From the NCBI GenBank assembly GCA_038380435.1, contig JAWZYU010000013.1, positions 64,994,446 through 65,058,445 on the forward strand: a stretch of 64,000 nt of DNA, read 5' to 3'. This DNA comes from Ryuthela nishihirai (taxonomy: Eukaryota > Arthropoda > Arachnida > Araneae > Heptathelidae). Positions 52,236 through 64,000 of this stretch are shown here, piece after piece. A program made the position numbers and the translations under genes. The first letter of the stretch is position 1; each line of letters starts with the position of its first letter. Below the pieces are notes generated by a model. It saw nothing but the letters and a program-made list of their open reading frames with translations, made no database searches and was not told where the DNA came from.

Positions 52236-54515
52236 ACAGCCCCGTAATCTCGATCACATTTACATATTTTTTTTACATAAAGAACTTGTTTCTGGAATCA
52301 AAAATATCTCGACCCCCTTGCACGCGTTGCTTTGTGTCCATACTTGTTTTATATACGACAGGTTTCTGGAGTGTGGCCCCACATTCTCAGCCGCTTTTGG
52401 TAATTTTTACCTCTTTCTCTTTTCAAAGGATCGATTTCTGAAGCCCCGTAATCTCGATCCCTTTCTAGCCATTTTTTTGTTTTCTTTTTTTCACTTTATA
52501 TACATTTTTTTAAAGGACCGATTTCTGGAGCCTCATAATCTCGATCCCTTTGCACGCGTTGCTTTGTGTCCATAGTTGTTTTATATATGACAGGTTTCTG
52601 GAGTGTGCCCCCACATTCTCAGTCGCTTTTGGTAATTTTTTTACCTCTTTCACTTTTCAGAGGACCGATTTCTGAAACCCCGTAATCTCGATCCATTTCT
52701 AGCCATTTTTTTTCTTTTCTTTTTTTCACTTTATATACATTTTTTTAAAGGACCGATTTCTGGAGCCTCATAATCTCGATCCCCTTGCACGCGTTGCTTT
52801 GTGTCCATACTTGTTTTATATACAACAGGTTTCTGGAGTGTGGCCCCACATTCTCAGTCGCTTTTGGTAATTTTTTTACCTCTTTCACTTTTCAGAGAAC
52901 CGATTTCTGAAGCCCCGTAATCTCGATCCATTTCTAGCCATTTTTTTTCTTTTCTTTTTTTCACTTTATATACATTTTTTTAAAGGACCGATTTCTGGAG
53001 CCTCATAATCTCGATCCCCTTGCACGCGTTGCTTTGTGTCCATACTTGTTTTATATACAACAGGTTTCTGGAGTGTGGCCCCACATTCTCAGTCGCTTTT
53101 GGTAATTTTTTTACCTCTTTCACTTTTCAGAGAACCGATTTCTGAAGCCCCGTAATCTCGATCCATTTCTAGCCATTTTTTTCTTTTCCTTTTTTCACTT
53201 TATATACATTTTTTTAAAGGACCGATTTCTGGAGCCTCATAATCTCGATCCCCTTGCACGCGTTGCTTTGTGTCCATACTTGTTTTATATACAACAGGTT
53301 TCTGGAGTGTGGCCCCACATTCTCAGTCGCTTTTGGTAATTTTTTTACCTCTTTCACTTTTCAGAGAACCGATTTCTGAAGCCCCGTAATCTCGATCCAT
53401 TTCTAGCCATTTTTTTCTTTTCTTTTTTTCACTTTATATACATTTTTTTAAAGGACCGATTTCTGGAGCCTCATAATCTCGATCCCCTTGCACGCGTTGC
53501 TTTGTGTCCATACTTGTTTCATATACAACAGGTTTCTGGAGTGTGGCCCCACATTCTCAGTCGCTTTTGGTAATTTTTTTACCTCTTTCACTTTTCAGAG
53601 GACCGATTTCTGAAGCCCCGTAATCTCGATCCATTTCTAGCCATTTTTTTCTTTTTTTAACTTTATATACATTTTTTAAAGGACCGATTTCTGGAGCCTC
53701 ATAATCTCGATCCCCTTGCACGCGTTGCTTTGCGTCCATACTTGTTTTATATATGACAGGTTTCTGGAGTGTGGCCCCACATTCTCAGTCGCTTTTGGTA
53801 ATTTTTACCTCTTTCACTTTTCAGAGGACCGATTTCTGAAGCCCCGTAATCTTGATCCCTTTCTAGCCATTTTTTTCTTTTCTTTTTTTTCGTTTTCTAT
53901 ACATTTTTTTAAAGGACCGATTTCTGGAGCCTCATAATCTCGATCCCCTTGCACGCGTTGCTTTGTGTCCATACTTGTTTTATATAAGACAGGTTTCTGG
54001 AGTGTGGCCCCACATTCTCATTCGCTTTTGGTAATTTTTACCTCTTTCACTTTTCAGAGGACCGATTTCTGAAGCCACGTAATCTCGATCCCTTTCTAGC
54101 CATTTTTTTGTTTTCTTTTTTTTCACCACATATACATTTTTTTTAAAGGACCGATTTCTGTAGCCTCATAATCTCGACCCCCTTGCACGCGTTGCTTTGT
54201 GTCCATACTTGTTTTATATACAACAGGTTTCTGGAGTGTGGCCCCACATTCTCAGTCGCTTTTGGTAATTTTTTTACCTCTTTCACTTTTCAGAGGACCG
54301 ATTTCTGAAGCCCCGTAATCTCGATCCCTTTCTAGCCTTTTTTTGTTTTCTTTTTTTTTCACTAATATGCATTTTTTTTAAAGGACCGATTTCTGGAGCC
54401 TCATAATCTCGATCCCCTTGCACGCGTTGCTTTGTGTCCATACTTGTTTTATATAGGACAGGTTTCTGGAGTGTGGCCCCACATTCTCAGTCGCTTTTGG
54501 TAATTTTTTCCTTTC
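52236..54515. repeat. ~234-bp satellite array, nearly 10 units
   Basis: The anchor cacgcgttgctttgtgtcc occurs at 52321, 52553, 52788, 53023, 53257, 53491, 53719, 53952, 54186 and 54421, giving spacings of 228-235 bp. Each unit contains two related sub-blocks: accgatttctggagcctcat and accgatttctgaagccccgt, each followed by aatctcgatcc. A third related phrase, ggtttctggagtgtgg, also occurs. T-runs separate them. Frames at 52210-52575 and 53716-53937 come from the repeat and are not genes. Confidence 0.97.
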
Positions 54516-56580
54516 ACTAACTACGAATAAATGTGATGAGAACAACTAGATAAAAAAAAAACCTCCCAGAAAAATTAGCAATAAGGTCAACAAGAAAAAA
54601 TTAGGAATAAAGTTGACAGGAACGAATGTATTAAAGGGGTCAAGAAGATCTACTGATAAAGTTGACAAAAAAAAACTATCATTAAAGCTGAAAAACAAGA
54701 CATTTTCAACTAAAACGATTATAGCTTGCTAAGCCTCACGTGCTCTATAGATGTGCATGTGAGAAATTTTAATTGTCTTTCCTAAGCATAACGCCGTTTA
54801 CGCCAATTTTTGTCAACGTTAATATGACTAAGATAATACACAGGAACTACCTTGAGAAGGCAATAAACATTAAACGCGGCGAAATTAACTCTTGTGCTCC
54901 TAGTTAGTAGTAGTATGTTGCAGTGTTTTTATGGTCGCGTGCTCCACCTGTAATTCAATTACCTAATATGGCGTAACACAATCTCTCACACCACTTCCCT
55001 TTCATAATATTCGGGCTTACAAACACCAGCGGAAAATTAATACTTGCGAAAGAAATAATTCGCTCGAGTCAAACCCGACTTAGTAAGTGATGGATAGAAG
55101 TGGTGAGATTTTGGTACTACATCTAAATACAAATTAAAATAATTTTGAGAGCCTATTGCTATTAAGTAACAATTAATGTGCAGCATGTTTAAATTGATCT
55201 TTTTAACATTCTTTAAGCTGACGACTAAATATTGATATACCATCTTGTTTGACAAATTGTAATAATTAACTGGATTCAATTAGAGCATTCTAAAACATTT
55301 ACAATTTATTCAAATATTCTAGCTACCATCAGAACTGCTTTAAAAAAAAGCCTTCACTTCTCAAATAGTAATGGCGAAAAATAACTAGCAATGGACCGTT
55401 AATACTAATAATTAGTCAAATCAGCATTATAATTCTAAAATTTTAAAGTGTTTTTCGTTAATCTATTCCTACCTCTTAACTCCTAGTGTTCATGCCTTCC
55501 TCCAATCATTAAATAAGTTCTATCTGAGGAAACACTCAACATGTCTGCCGTCAGCAATGGCTGGATCAGAACGGAAATGTTTAGGAGAAATGCTGGACAA
55601 TGTTATTTTCGATAATAACGGAGACAGATACTGTTGCGTAAAAACAGATATTGTTTGGTAGTTTGCTTCTAATGTGACTTCACTCTTTGTTCATCATTCA
55701 AAAAATTGCGTTTAAAATTTAACTATTGACATTTGGTACTCAAATTATTCATTAAAATATTTATAAGTAACCAACTTGAATAAAAATATTTCTTTTCCAT
55801 TCACCATGTATAAAAATATTTCTTTTCCATTCACCATGAATAAAAAATTAATTGCATTATTTATTGAAGGTGGGGGGAGTGATTCCCCTCTTCACCTGGC
55901 TTTGATGTTTCCCATGACCCTTCTTCGTGAAAGGAATAAACCACGTTATCCGAATATTACTTAAATATTATTACATATATAAAATATATAGGAATATACG
56001 GACTGCTTCAGGAAGAGTTCATTTTTTCGTGGGTGTGTGTTTGTGTAAGCCTGTGATTTACACAATTTCAATTTATTTACAGACTAACAGAGTAAATATA
56101 TTTTGCAATGTAAATTCAACTGTGAAGAAATGTTTTGGGGAAATTTTTTTCTAATACAATCACCTAATACCTGTTTATCAAATTATTCTTTTACTCAGTT
56201 TCAATTTCGATTTTGAGATCTTAACGTTTTTGGTTGTTTAAAATTTTTGGTTGTTAAAGCAGAAAATCCCTGAACAATGGGTGTTGCGATAACAAAATTC
56301 AAAGAATGTTGGGTAACGATTTTAATACGCTAAAATTGTAAGCATAAATTTCTCAGGGTTAAACAAATGAGGAAACTCCAACTGAAAAGTCCATTAAGAA
56401 TTTTTTATTGAATTAAGATTTCAAAAAGAAGGTAATATTTCTTAAATCAACCGCAACAATTTATTTTTTACACGTTTTTGAAAAAATACCAATTCGTTTC
56501 ACCTCATCATCGATCTCTAGACGTCTCTCAACGTCTTTGTTTATAGTGATAAACGAAAAATCGTTTTTCATTTGGATATG
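54516..56580. other. Unassigned AT-rich sequence
   Basis: A 30-bp direct duplication (taaaaatatttcttttccat-type) lies at ~55780-55840. No gene was recognised. Confidence 0.45.
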
Positions 56581-56967
56581 CATTGGGGTTAGGTTGTTTT
56601 ACCTCTGAGCGGCACTTTTTTGCACACCATAGGCTAAATGGCCAGGTCACATGGACCCCGATGGCTCAGAGAAGGTTGGGGGAGGGGACCAAGTGTAACA
56701 ACTGTGGGGAGACAGATGGTAGCCTCAGGTCAAGGCCATCCATAGTGTTCTTCAACGTGCACAGGGTATGGCTCTCCCGAACACGGTGCCACGGCATAAC
56801 GTCTCATCCGACGGACGGCGGCGTTTACAAGCCCATCGATGCCCCATACTGATCGTAGGCATGGTGGAGAGTTCTGCGGAGATAAAACTCAACGCTGACC
56901 CAGCTGGGACTCGAACCTAGGACCTACAGATTACGAGCCTGGTGCGCTACCGACTGAGCCGCCCCCA
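56581..56967 (-). mobile_element. SINE1, full length with short TSD
   Basis: Moderately diverged copy. The flanks are tggatatg at 56573-56580 and 56968-56975. Confidence 0.88.
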
Positions 56968-57559
56968 TGGATATGAGTTAAAGAAATATTAAATTTCGTG
57001 CTTCCCTAATTTCTCAGTTTTAATGTCATTCTCTAACGGACGGTGGAAAATCTTGAAAAATGACAAAATTTTAAAAGGTATTGGAAACAATCTGTGTATG
57101 CGAGGAATTAAGAATTTGGATCGCGAAATGTGAACATTAAGAACTACGTCAAAGAACTCCAGGTAGAGGAAATGCAAAATTTTTAAGATATGAATAATTT
57201 TTTCGCATTTTACAGGTGCTAATATAATTGCCATTTGGATCATCCTAATCATTTCTTAGTTAGAATTCCTATTATTAGAGTGTGGATACTTCAAAAACTA
57301 TAAATTCAAATTTTTAAAAACTACCTACCTTCCTATAGGGCTCTAAAAAGCAGAAAATATAATAATAATAATAATATTTATTTAATACATAATACATCCG
57401 ATTACATTGGTCCAGCCCAATGAGCACAAATATTACAATTGAATCTTACAAAAATTCACAAGAGTTAATAACTCGCCTGTGGAATTTGATCATATTTCAT
57501 ATGTATAATTTATAATTTTGGCAACAATAGTTTGGCAACAAATTTTTTTTTATATACCT
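56968..57559. other. Unassigned; (AAT)n microsatellite
   Basis: An (ATA)n run lies at ~57358-57378. No gene was recognised. Confidence 0.45.
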
Positions 57560-57676
57560 AAAGTATGGCAATCTTGTCGAGTAGGAAAATCGGCGCCCTA
57601 CTTGCTTCGAAGCGAATACGAACTCAGTGACTGATTGCACCATCGATATACTTTAGGTTTATTTTCTACTTTTTAG
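57560..57676. mobile_element. Partial copy of the 683-859 foldback MITE
   Basis: Shares cggcgcccta, gcgaatacgaactcagtgac, tgattgcaccatcgatat, then a tttattttctactttttaggg end. Only one arm is well kept. The end at 57676-57679 directly abuts the SINE2 head. Confidence 0.65.
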
Positions 57677-57679
57677 GGC

Positions 57680-57883
57680 CCTCCGTGGCCGAGTGGTTAG
57701 CGCGCTTCTTTTTCTTATCTAAAGGACCTGGTTTCGAGCCCGAGTAAGGCATGGATGTTTGTGTTGTTATTCTGCTGAGGTCGTGCCATCCTCTCAGACC
57801 TTCTACTACGGCATATAAATTGACAGGCTCTTGTCAGACCTCTGTGGCAAGCAGCTGCTTGAGGGGGTATTTTTTTTTCCTTT
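57680..57883 (+). mobile_element. SINE2, full length
   Basis: Head tccgtggccgagtggttagc, a changed B box ggtttcgagcccg, body, and cagctgcttgagggggtatt with a T-rich tail. Confidence 0.88.
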
Positions 57884-59130
57884 CTGGATAGCGGATTACG
57901 TGGAAAGGCAATAATCCCTCATATAGGAAAATAGTTGTGAATATTATTCAAAGGTGAATACAGATTGAATAATGAATACAATGAATACAGATTGAAGCTT
58001 AAGGTGACTTGCTGCAAACTACAAAGGAAACATTTGATTGGATTAGAGATCGTCATAGACTTAAGAAGGTGTTCCACCTCTTCCTATTCACACCCATTAA
58101 ATTCCAAAGGAAGTCTTTGCTGTTTGCGACTCAGCTTCCTGCGAATAACTTGCGCATTTGTTGTTCTCGCGAAATTAGTAGTTCCAAAGGCTTAGAAAAA
58201 GTTAATTTTCTCCGCTGTGGTTCAACATTTTTGTTCAACTTGTCCTGAATCTGTTTTATGTCAACGCTTCAATACTATCTTGTAAATGTTTTGAAAAATT
58301 AAATAATCTATTTTTCAGTTATTGCTTGTGCATATATGTCTCATATACTACACATAAACGCAATATACATAAAAGGTCGTATAAATCACCTTTTTTCATG
58401 AAAAGAGTGCTTGATTGCTCTAAACTTTTAAGTAAAATAAAAGGAGTTGGGTGTTAGAAAAAAATCAATTTTTTTAAAGTAAAGGTATCCTTTATTACCT
58501 TTAATATGTGTATATGGAATTAGGGAAGTAGGAAAGATAAAGTTCACAAAAAGACCAGAAAACGATCAGAGCTTTAATGTATTCGGAATATTTTACTTTC
58601 AAGTTGTAATGCTAGAGAATGGTAATTCAGTGCTCAATGGAACACTTTGAAGAATAAAAATATCCTTTCGTTTTAGGATTATCTTTTTCTAATCAAATAT
58701 TTCTTATTTGCTCGATTTTAAAATCATTTCAACCCAGTATTAAAAAGAAAGTATAGAAAACATGTCTGTATTTCCTACTTTTGGTGATTAGCTTCTTCAG
58801 TATAGCAAATACATTAAATCTCTTACTTCAGTCAAATTGTAGTGGGTAATATTACTGTCGGCCTACTAGCTGCAGGCAGAGTTGACGACAACCAATAAGA
58901 CGATTGATCCTTACTTGACCTTGAACTTAAGCAATGTAAATTCTTTTCTTGGGAAATCTAACATCCTTCTCTCACTACTGGGCCTCTTTGTAAGCAGGGA
59001 AAATAGTTATCAGGTCCAAAATTTTCTTGGGAAAGGAAGAAAGCGACATAAAAATTAACCAATAGCAGTCGTTTAGTTCAATGTTATGAAACAAGTGACT
59101 CACTTGTTGCACATGGCGCAACGAAGAGGT
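57884..59130. other. Unassigned AT-rich sequence
   Basis: Frames at 57965-58248 show no known domain. Nothing else was recognised. Confidence 0.4.
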
Positions 59131-59159
59131 GGGAGGATTAAAATAGGGTGAGTCCATTT

Positions 59160-59600
59160 CTTAGAGCTTATCGCTGTTTTAATTCCCAGTTATTCCCTCA
59201 TAAACGGAAACAAAGCAATACGCATGAAACAGGTGCAGGAAGGATTAATGTCTTCCTGAAACAACCCGGAGTGCTGCGGGTGACGTAATAAACAGTTTTA
59301 AGGGGGCTGGACTGAATTGATTTTATATGGTAAAAGTGGCTTAGCTTATTATTTATAACAGTTCAGACTTTTAAATGTATTTCTTGTTAAATTTCGTTTC
59401 TCATTTTGTTTTAGTTCTTTGAGTTTTTTACCACTGTTTCAATTCTCTCTATTATTCGCTTATAAACCGAAGCAAAACAATACAAATGCAGTAGGTGAAA
59501 CCACCCGGTAACCACACCTTAAACCTAAGACTAATCCAAATGTTTTTTGACAGCTGAAAAACTATTTTGGGCCGCTGGCAAAATGAATACTTAAGGTGCG
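59160..59600. repeat. Two diverged copies of a ~100-200-bp segment
   Basis: cgctgttttaattcccagtt...cataaacggaaacaaagcaata...caggtg (~59170-59240) resembles cactgtttcaattctctcta...tataaaccgaagcaaaacaata...taggtg (~59432-59497). They are in the same orientation ~260 bp apart. Confidence 0.5.
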
Positions 59601-60540
59601 ACCACACGGCAAAAATGTGAATACTGTGTCTCATTTTTTAAACTTTTCAAAGTCTTAAAACCAAAGCACTAGAAACAGCGGAGGTAGTTCCACTTGACTG
59701 AAGGAAATGCGGTTCGCTCTGGATTTACATGGGGCATACAATACCTCTGCAGCATCTTCCATTTAAATCCTTTATTTTATGGAAACATATTCTTCCCATA
59801 AGAAATATAGTAAACGATAGGGATAGGGTAAAGTCAAATCCACCATTTTGGTGAAATGGTATTTATTTGTTAAAATAATAACGACATTATAGTAATGCGA
59901 TAACGGAAAAAATACAGCATATATACAAGAAGAAGAAAACAAACTGTTTAAGATTTTTTTTTCTAATGGTGAAAGCTGTTGTTTGGTTGTGTTACGATTG
60001 GAAGGAGGTTGGATTGAATTAGAGGGTGAGAGGAACATCTCAGTGAGATGACGGAGAAAGTAAAAATGTAGATTCCTCCTCATCTATTGGCATCTGTTGG
60101 GCTACGGTTCAGGTCAGGAGAGTAGGAAGTAAGCTTGGTGTCTTGGGTAGGACACTTTTCGACACCCAAAATTTTGCAATATCAGTATTTTTGGTAATTA
60201 TTTGTATAGTTACTCCTATTGCAGTTTCGTGTTTTCGCAAAAGTAGTCCGTGTAAATAGTCCCTTTTCTTGAATTACAATCCCAGAACTAGAGAACTATC
60301 CCCACCACAGCAATTTACAAGAATGATAAATATAAACAAAACTATATATATATTAGGTGTTAGGTAGAATTTAGATTTAGTCGATTGGGTTATTTAAGGC
60401 TAATACTAACATAAGGGTTTTTTTTTTTCAGTGCCGATCGGCATTACGTTTGTTTCTAATACTAATTTCTGTCGTGGTATATTAGCATTATTTCTTGGTT
60501 TTACGGATCAAAATAACATTAGGAGAGGTCTATTTTATCG
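59601..60540. other. Unassigned
   Basis: The minus-strand frame at 59772-60083 (103 codons) has no recognised domain. Confidence 0.4.
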
Positions 60541-60550
60541 CAGGGGAATA

Positions 60551-60594
60551 TATATAAAGTAGCGGCAAACAGCTGATTCAGCGGGCATTCATTC
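60551..60594 (+). promoter_or_regulatory. TATA-box candidate promoter
   Basis: TATATAAA at 60551-60558, with an initiator-like ttcagc whose A (60580) lies 29 bp downstream. No gene is visible downstream, so this may be chance in AT-rich DNA. Confidence 0.25.
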
Positions 60595-62139
60595 GTTAAT
60601 TCATTCATTCAATTAATCAATATAAAAGTGATAAATTTAGGATATTTTATGGTTCACGTCCTGCAGATTACACGATTTTGGCTATTTTCCCAAAATGACT
60701 GGTAACGGAATTATTAGTGATTTTTTTTTAATTTCGTACCTATCTGAGTCACTTTTAATTTCGTACCTATCTGAGTCTTTATATCTTTTGGTGGCAATTA
60801 TTATAGCCGACCTATTCATGACTATACGATTAAATATTTTGAAAATTTAACATAAACCTGTTAACTGTGCATATTATATATATATCGCCATTGTTCCAAA
60901 AATAACGAGCAATAAAAATTGCGACTGTTAATAGCGGGCAGAACAATGAATTTTAATAAGCATTTTCGATAAATATTCAAGCGTACAATTACGCTTAATT
61001 CGTATAAAAATTCAATTAATTCGTATTAATTCATTTTATTCAATAATATTAAATTAAAATTAAATTAGTATTATTCAATTAATTCAATTACAATTAATTC
61101 GTATAAATCTGCCTGAGATATAATTAAAAAGGTTATTAAAGATGAAGTCATAGAGGTAATTCAAATCATCTTCAGTTCATTCAAATTTGTAATAAAAACT
61201 GCTCATAAAAATGTTACCGCATTTTTTTTGGAAAAATTTTTAGTCCCTACTGCGGAACTTGAGACTTACATTATAGCAACTAAATTATTGCAAATTTAAC
61301 ACATATCCGAGCGTCTCGTCCGACGCCTAATTCTATAGATTTAACATCAGATAAATGTAGTGTGCCGCGTTAAGGAGTCCAGTATGAAATATTCTTCGTT
61401 TATATAATTAATCATATTCCACAGAATCGTTTTTCCCTCTCTGCATTAGCCTATCAAAAACATACCAATCATTTTTTCGATATCCCCAAACCCATTAATG
61501 GCAGAAGGAGCTGGACTACATACTTGATGTAATTTTGAGTACAGCTAATTTGTCAGTTTCAAGTATAATCTTTATTCCGAAAAATACTTTTAAAATTTCA
61601 TTACTCTGAAGCTAACGTTGGTTCAGCTGGAGTCATTCTTTAATTTTGTGGCAAAAACTAAAAATAATAAAAAATAACTAAAGTATTACAATGAGAATAT
61701 GACGAGATATACAAAAAATAGGTATCATAAAATATGATTTTAAGAAATTAATGGAGGAAAATACGGGGGTTAAAGAATATGAAAAATTTTCAACAACACT
61801 CTCTTATTGTTTTTCTGTTCGTACTTTCTGTGAACCAAAAAAAAAGAACGGAATTATTTTCCTACAACAGAAAATATATGAATATGAACAATGGAAAAAA
61901 TGAACATGCCGTTATCCAATACTTAAATACATAAAAGAAAGAATAGGTTCTCGGTTAATAATAAATCTCTGTTTCACTGAATCACTTGTCAAAACGTGTT
62001 TTATTATTTCACATTTAGTTAATTAGCCGTAAAATCACTCACTGAATTCAACCGAAAGACAAATAATAATTTATATTTAATTGAAATAATATATCTAATA
62101 ACTATAATATGTATAAAATCGTAATTTTATTTAAACCTA
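60595..62139. other. Unassigned, very AT-rich
   Basis: A direct repeat (aatttcgtacctatctgagtc) occurs twice at ~60732-60777. There are repeated attcaattaattcg-type phrases at ~61006-61105. No gene was recognised. Confidence 0.45.
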
Positions 62140-62747
62140 ACATCATCATCCTCAAGAAGCCATGGGCTATGGAGATCCAACCAGACCGCGCAATTTAGTT
62201 CTCCAAGCATATCTGTCCTGAACTGCATCTGCTGCATCCGGCCATTGTACACCAATTGTAACAAGGTCCTATTTGACATTGTCTGCCCACCGCATCCTAG
62301 GTCTCCCCCTCTTTCTGAGGCGTTTAGGCACACTGTTCATAACTCTATTCACTTATCTATAATTATCCATACGGGCAACATGGCCCAAACCAACGGAGAA
62401 TCTCTCTGCACATTCTGCTGCTTAAAGGAGGTTGCAGACTCCTTTGCCTAACCTCATCATTACTTGCAAAGTTGAACCACCTAATGCCCAAGATACTGTG
62501 CAAGCTTATATTATCAAAAATATCAAGTTTATAGCTATTTTGTTTAAAAAGAGTCCAAGTTTCACTACCATAAATAACCCTAGAAAGAACCAAACTATTA
62601 CGCAGTCTAATTTTAATCTTTAGGTGTATACGCCTATTTCTCCACACTCTCCATAGATTCTTAAAAGTTTCCGGCCGCAATCCTTATTAGTCTGCTAATC
62701 TCATGATGCACATCACCAGTATCTGTTACATAGTTCGTAAGGTAATT

Positions 62748-63138
62748 GAGGCTGGGGTGGCTCAGTCGGTAGCGGGCCAGTCTCGTAATCTGTAGTTCCC
62801 AGGTTCGAGTACCAGCCGGGTCAGCGTTGAGATTTATCTCCGCAAAATTCCCCGCTCTGCCCACGGTCAGTAGGGGGCACCGATAGGCTTGGAAAGGCCG
62901 CCGTCCGTCGGATGGGACGTTAAGCCGTGGTCCCGTGTACAGGAGAGTCATACTCTGTGCACGTTAAAGAACACGCTGAATGGCCTTGAAGAGAGGCTAC
63001 CATCTGTCTCCCAACAGCTGTCCAGTGGGTCCCCTCCCCCAACTTTTTCTGAGCCTTCGGGGTCCATGTGACCTGGCCATTTAGCCCATGATGTTCAAAA
63101 AAGTGCCGCTCAGAGGTAAAACAACCCAACCCAAATCC
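62748..63138 (+). mobile_element. SINE1 inside the LINE, with TSD
   Basis: A full-length, fairly young copy ending aaaacaacccaacccaaa. The flanks are taaggtaatt at 62738-62747 and 63139-63148. The other LINE copies read continuously across this point. Confidence 0.93.
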
Positions 63139-63170
63139 TAAGGTAATTAAACTGTGACACCAACTGTGTT

Positions 63171-63230
63171 GCAGGCTGTGATGCAATTAATCCGAGTGCA
63201 ACCATTCGGATTAACTGCATCACAGCCTGC
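63171..63230. repeat. 25-bp inverted repeat unique to this LINE copy
   Basis: Arms at 63171-63195 and 63206-63230 match at 24 of 25 bases with a 10-bp loop. The right arm is normal LINE sequence. The left arm is the inverted extra copy. Confidence 0.93.
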
Positions 63231-64000
63231 CTGACCAATCTTCATAACTTTGGATTTCTCCCTGTTTATAACCAAACCTACTCTACTGCCAGATACATAA
63301 ACAGCTCGAATGAAAGAGTTCATCTCAATAACATCATTTGCCAAATGGGCTACATCATCAGCATAATCAAAATCAGAAATTTTCAAATTTCCAAACCGTT
63401 TAAGGCCAAAATCTTTCTTTGCAGTGAATTTCACACAACATAATCAATAACCAAACTAAAGAGAAAAGGAGACAAAATGCACCCTATTCGCTAATTGCTT
63501 GTCGAACACCAGAAGTAATGCGAAACAAATTGATACAAGCCTTACCAACTCCACACACGACTTAGAGTTATTATAGAGAACTTTCATTATGTTAACTAGC
63601 TTGTCTGGTATGTCATACGATCTCACAATCAACCACAAATTATGACGATCAACAGAGTCGAAAGCCTTTTTGAAATCAACAAAGCTAGTAACCAAAGGTT
63701 TCTGAAATTCTAAATATTCCTCAAGAATCTGCCTGAGGGAAAATATTTGATCTACACATCCCCTACCACTTCTGAATCCACATTGCTCATCACGCAATTG
63801 AATGTCAATCAGATTCTAAATTCTATTAAACACAATCACGCAAAGAACTTTACCTGAAACAGAAAGTAGACTCATACCCCTATAGTTATCACACGAACTG
63901 CGACAATCTTTTTCAAGAATAGGTATAATAATAGCTCTGGTAAAATTCTTAGAAACCATGCCTTTATCATAAAAGATATTCAAAATTTCAGTCATCCAAT

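Larger units (their letters stand above)
62140..64000 (-). mobile_element. RTE-like LINE running off the right edge
   Basis: The 3' end at 62140 has a short (ATC)n tail. The C-terminal domain lies at 62363-62680. A SINE1 interrupts at 62748-63138. The RT palm with YADD lies at ~63355-63366. The VDFKKAFDSVDR block is in 63456-63797. Further RT sequence reaches the window end. Stops and frameshifts make it a pseudogene as far as visible. It contains a template-switch-like hairpin at 63171-63230. Confidence 0.88.

Noticed and set aside
52210..54510. Frames of 60-120 codons in the 52-54 kb region
   Set aside because: They repeat with the satellite period and encode low-complexity Phe-rich strings.
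52236..54515. CRISPR-like array
   Set aside because: Units are ~234 bp and contiguous without unique spacers. This is eukaryotic satellite DNA.
63147..63434. Treating the LINE frames at the right edge as an intact gene
   Set aside because: The frames are interrupted by a SINE, a hairpin insertion and frameshifts.

Overview
The window is animal (metazoan) nuclear DNA. It is AT-rich and has no operons and no dense bacterial-style coding. It is dominated by eukaryotic transposable elements: tRNA-headed SINEs, an APE/RT non-LTR retrotransposon, Tc1/mariner and hAT-type DNA elements, and a Polinton/Maverick-type DNA polymerase. The mix fits an invertebrate with a repeat-rich genome. An arthropod, perhaps a chelicerate, is my guess only. 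I found no host protein gene I can name and no rRNA or functional tRNA gene. Nearly every open frame is either a broken transposon protein or a chance frame inside a SINE.

Layout. 0-6.3 kb: foldback element, SINEs, a degenerate ~120-bp repeat and a mariner relic. 6.3-7.0 kb: 43-bp minisatellite. 7.2-10.5 kb: broken Polinton-type DNA polymerase B with a promoter-like site upstream, interrupted by two SINEs. 10.5-11.4 kb: non-LTR and Tc1-like tails. 11.8-17.6 kb: SINE cluster and foldback/hAT-type MITEs. 18.6-28.6 kb: two near full-length copies of one RTE-like LINE with their 5' ends facing each other. 31.2-36.05 kb: a block bounded by long imperfect terminal inverted repeats with no recognisable transposase; this is the best candidate for an undescribed element. 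36.6-50.6 kb: LINE fragments, two Tc1 pseudogenes, a hAT-like MITE and SINEs. 52.2-54.5 kb: ~234-bp satellite. 54.5-62.1 kb: mostly unassigned AT-rich sequence. 62.1-64 kb: another LINE copy running off the right edge.

The elements form a layered record. SINE1 copies with clear target-site duplications sit inside the Polinton gene, inside LINE copies and inside another SINE1. SINE2 copies sit inside the Polinton gene and a hAT-like MITE. A second theme is the number of near-perfect inverted repeats with short loops. One of them lies in a LINE copy whose relatives lack it, so it can be read as a local template-switch event. All coordinates and comparisons were made by eye; percent identities and family names need alignment and database searches.
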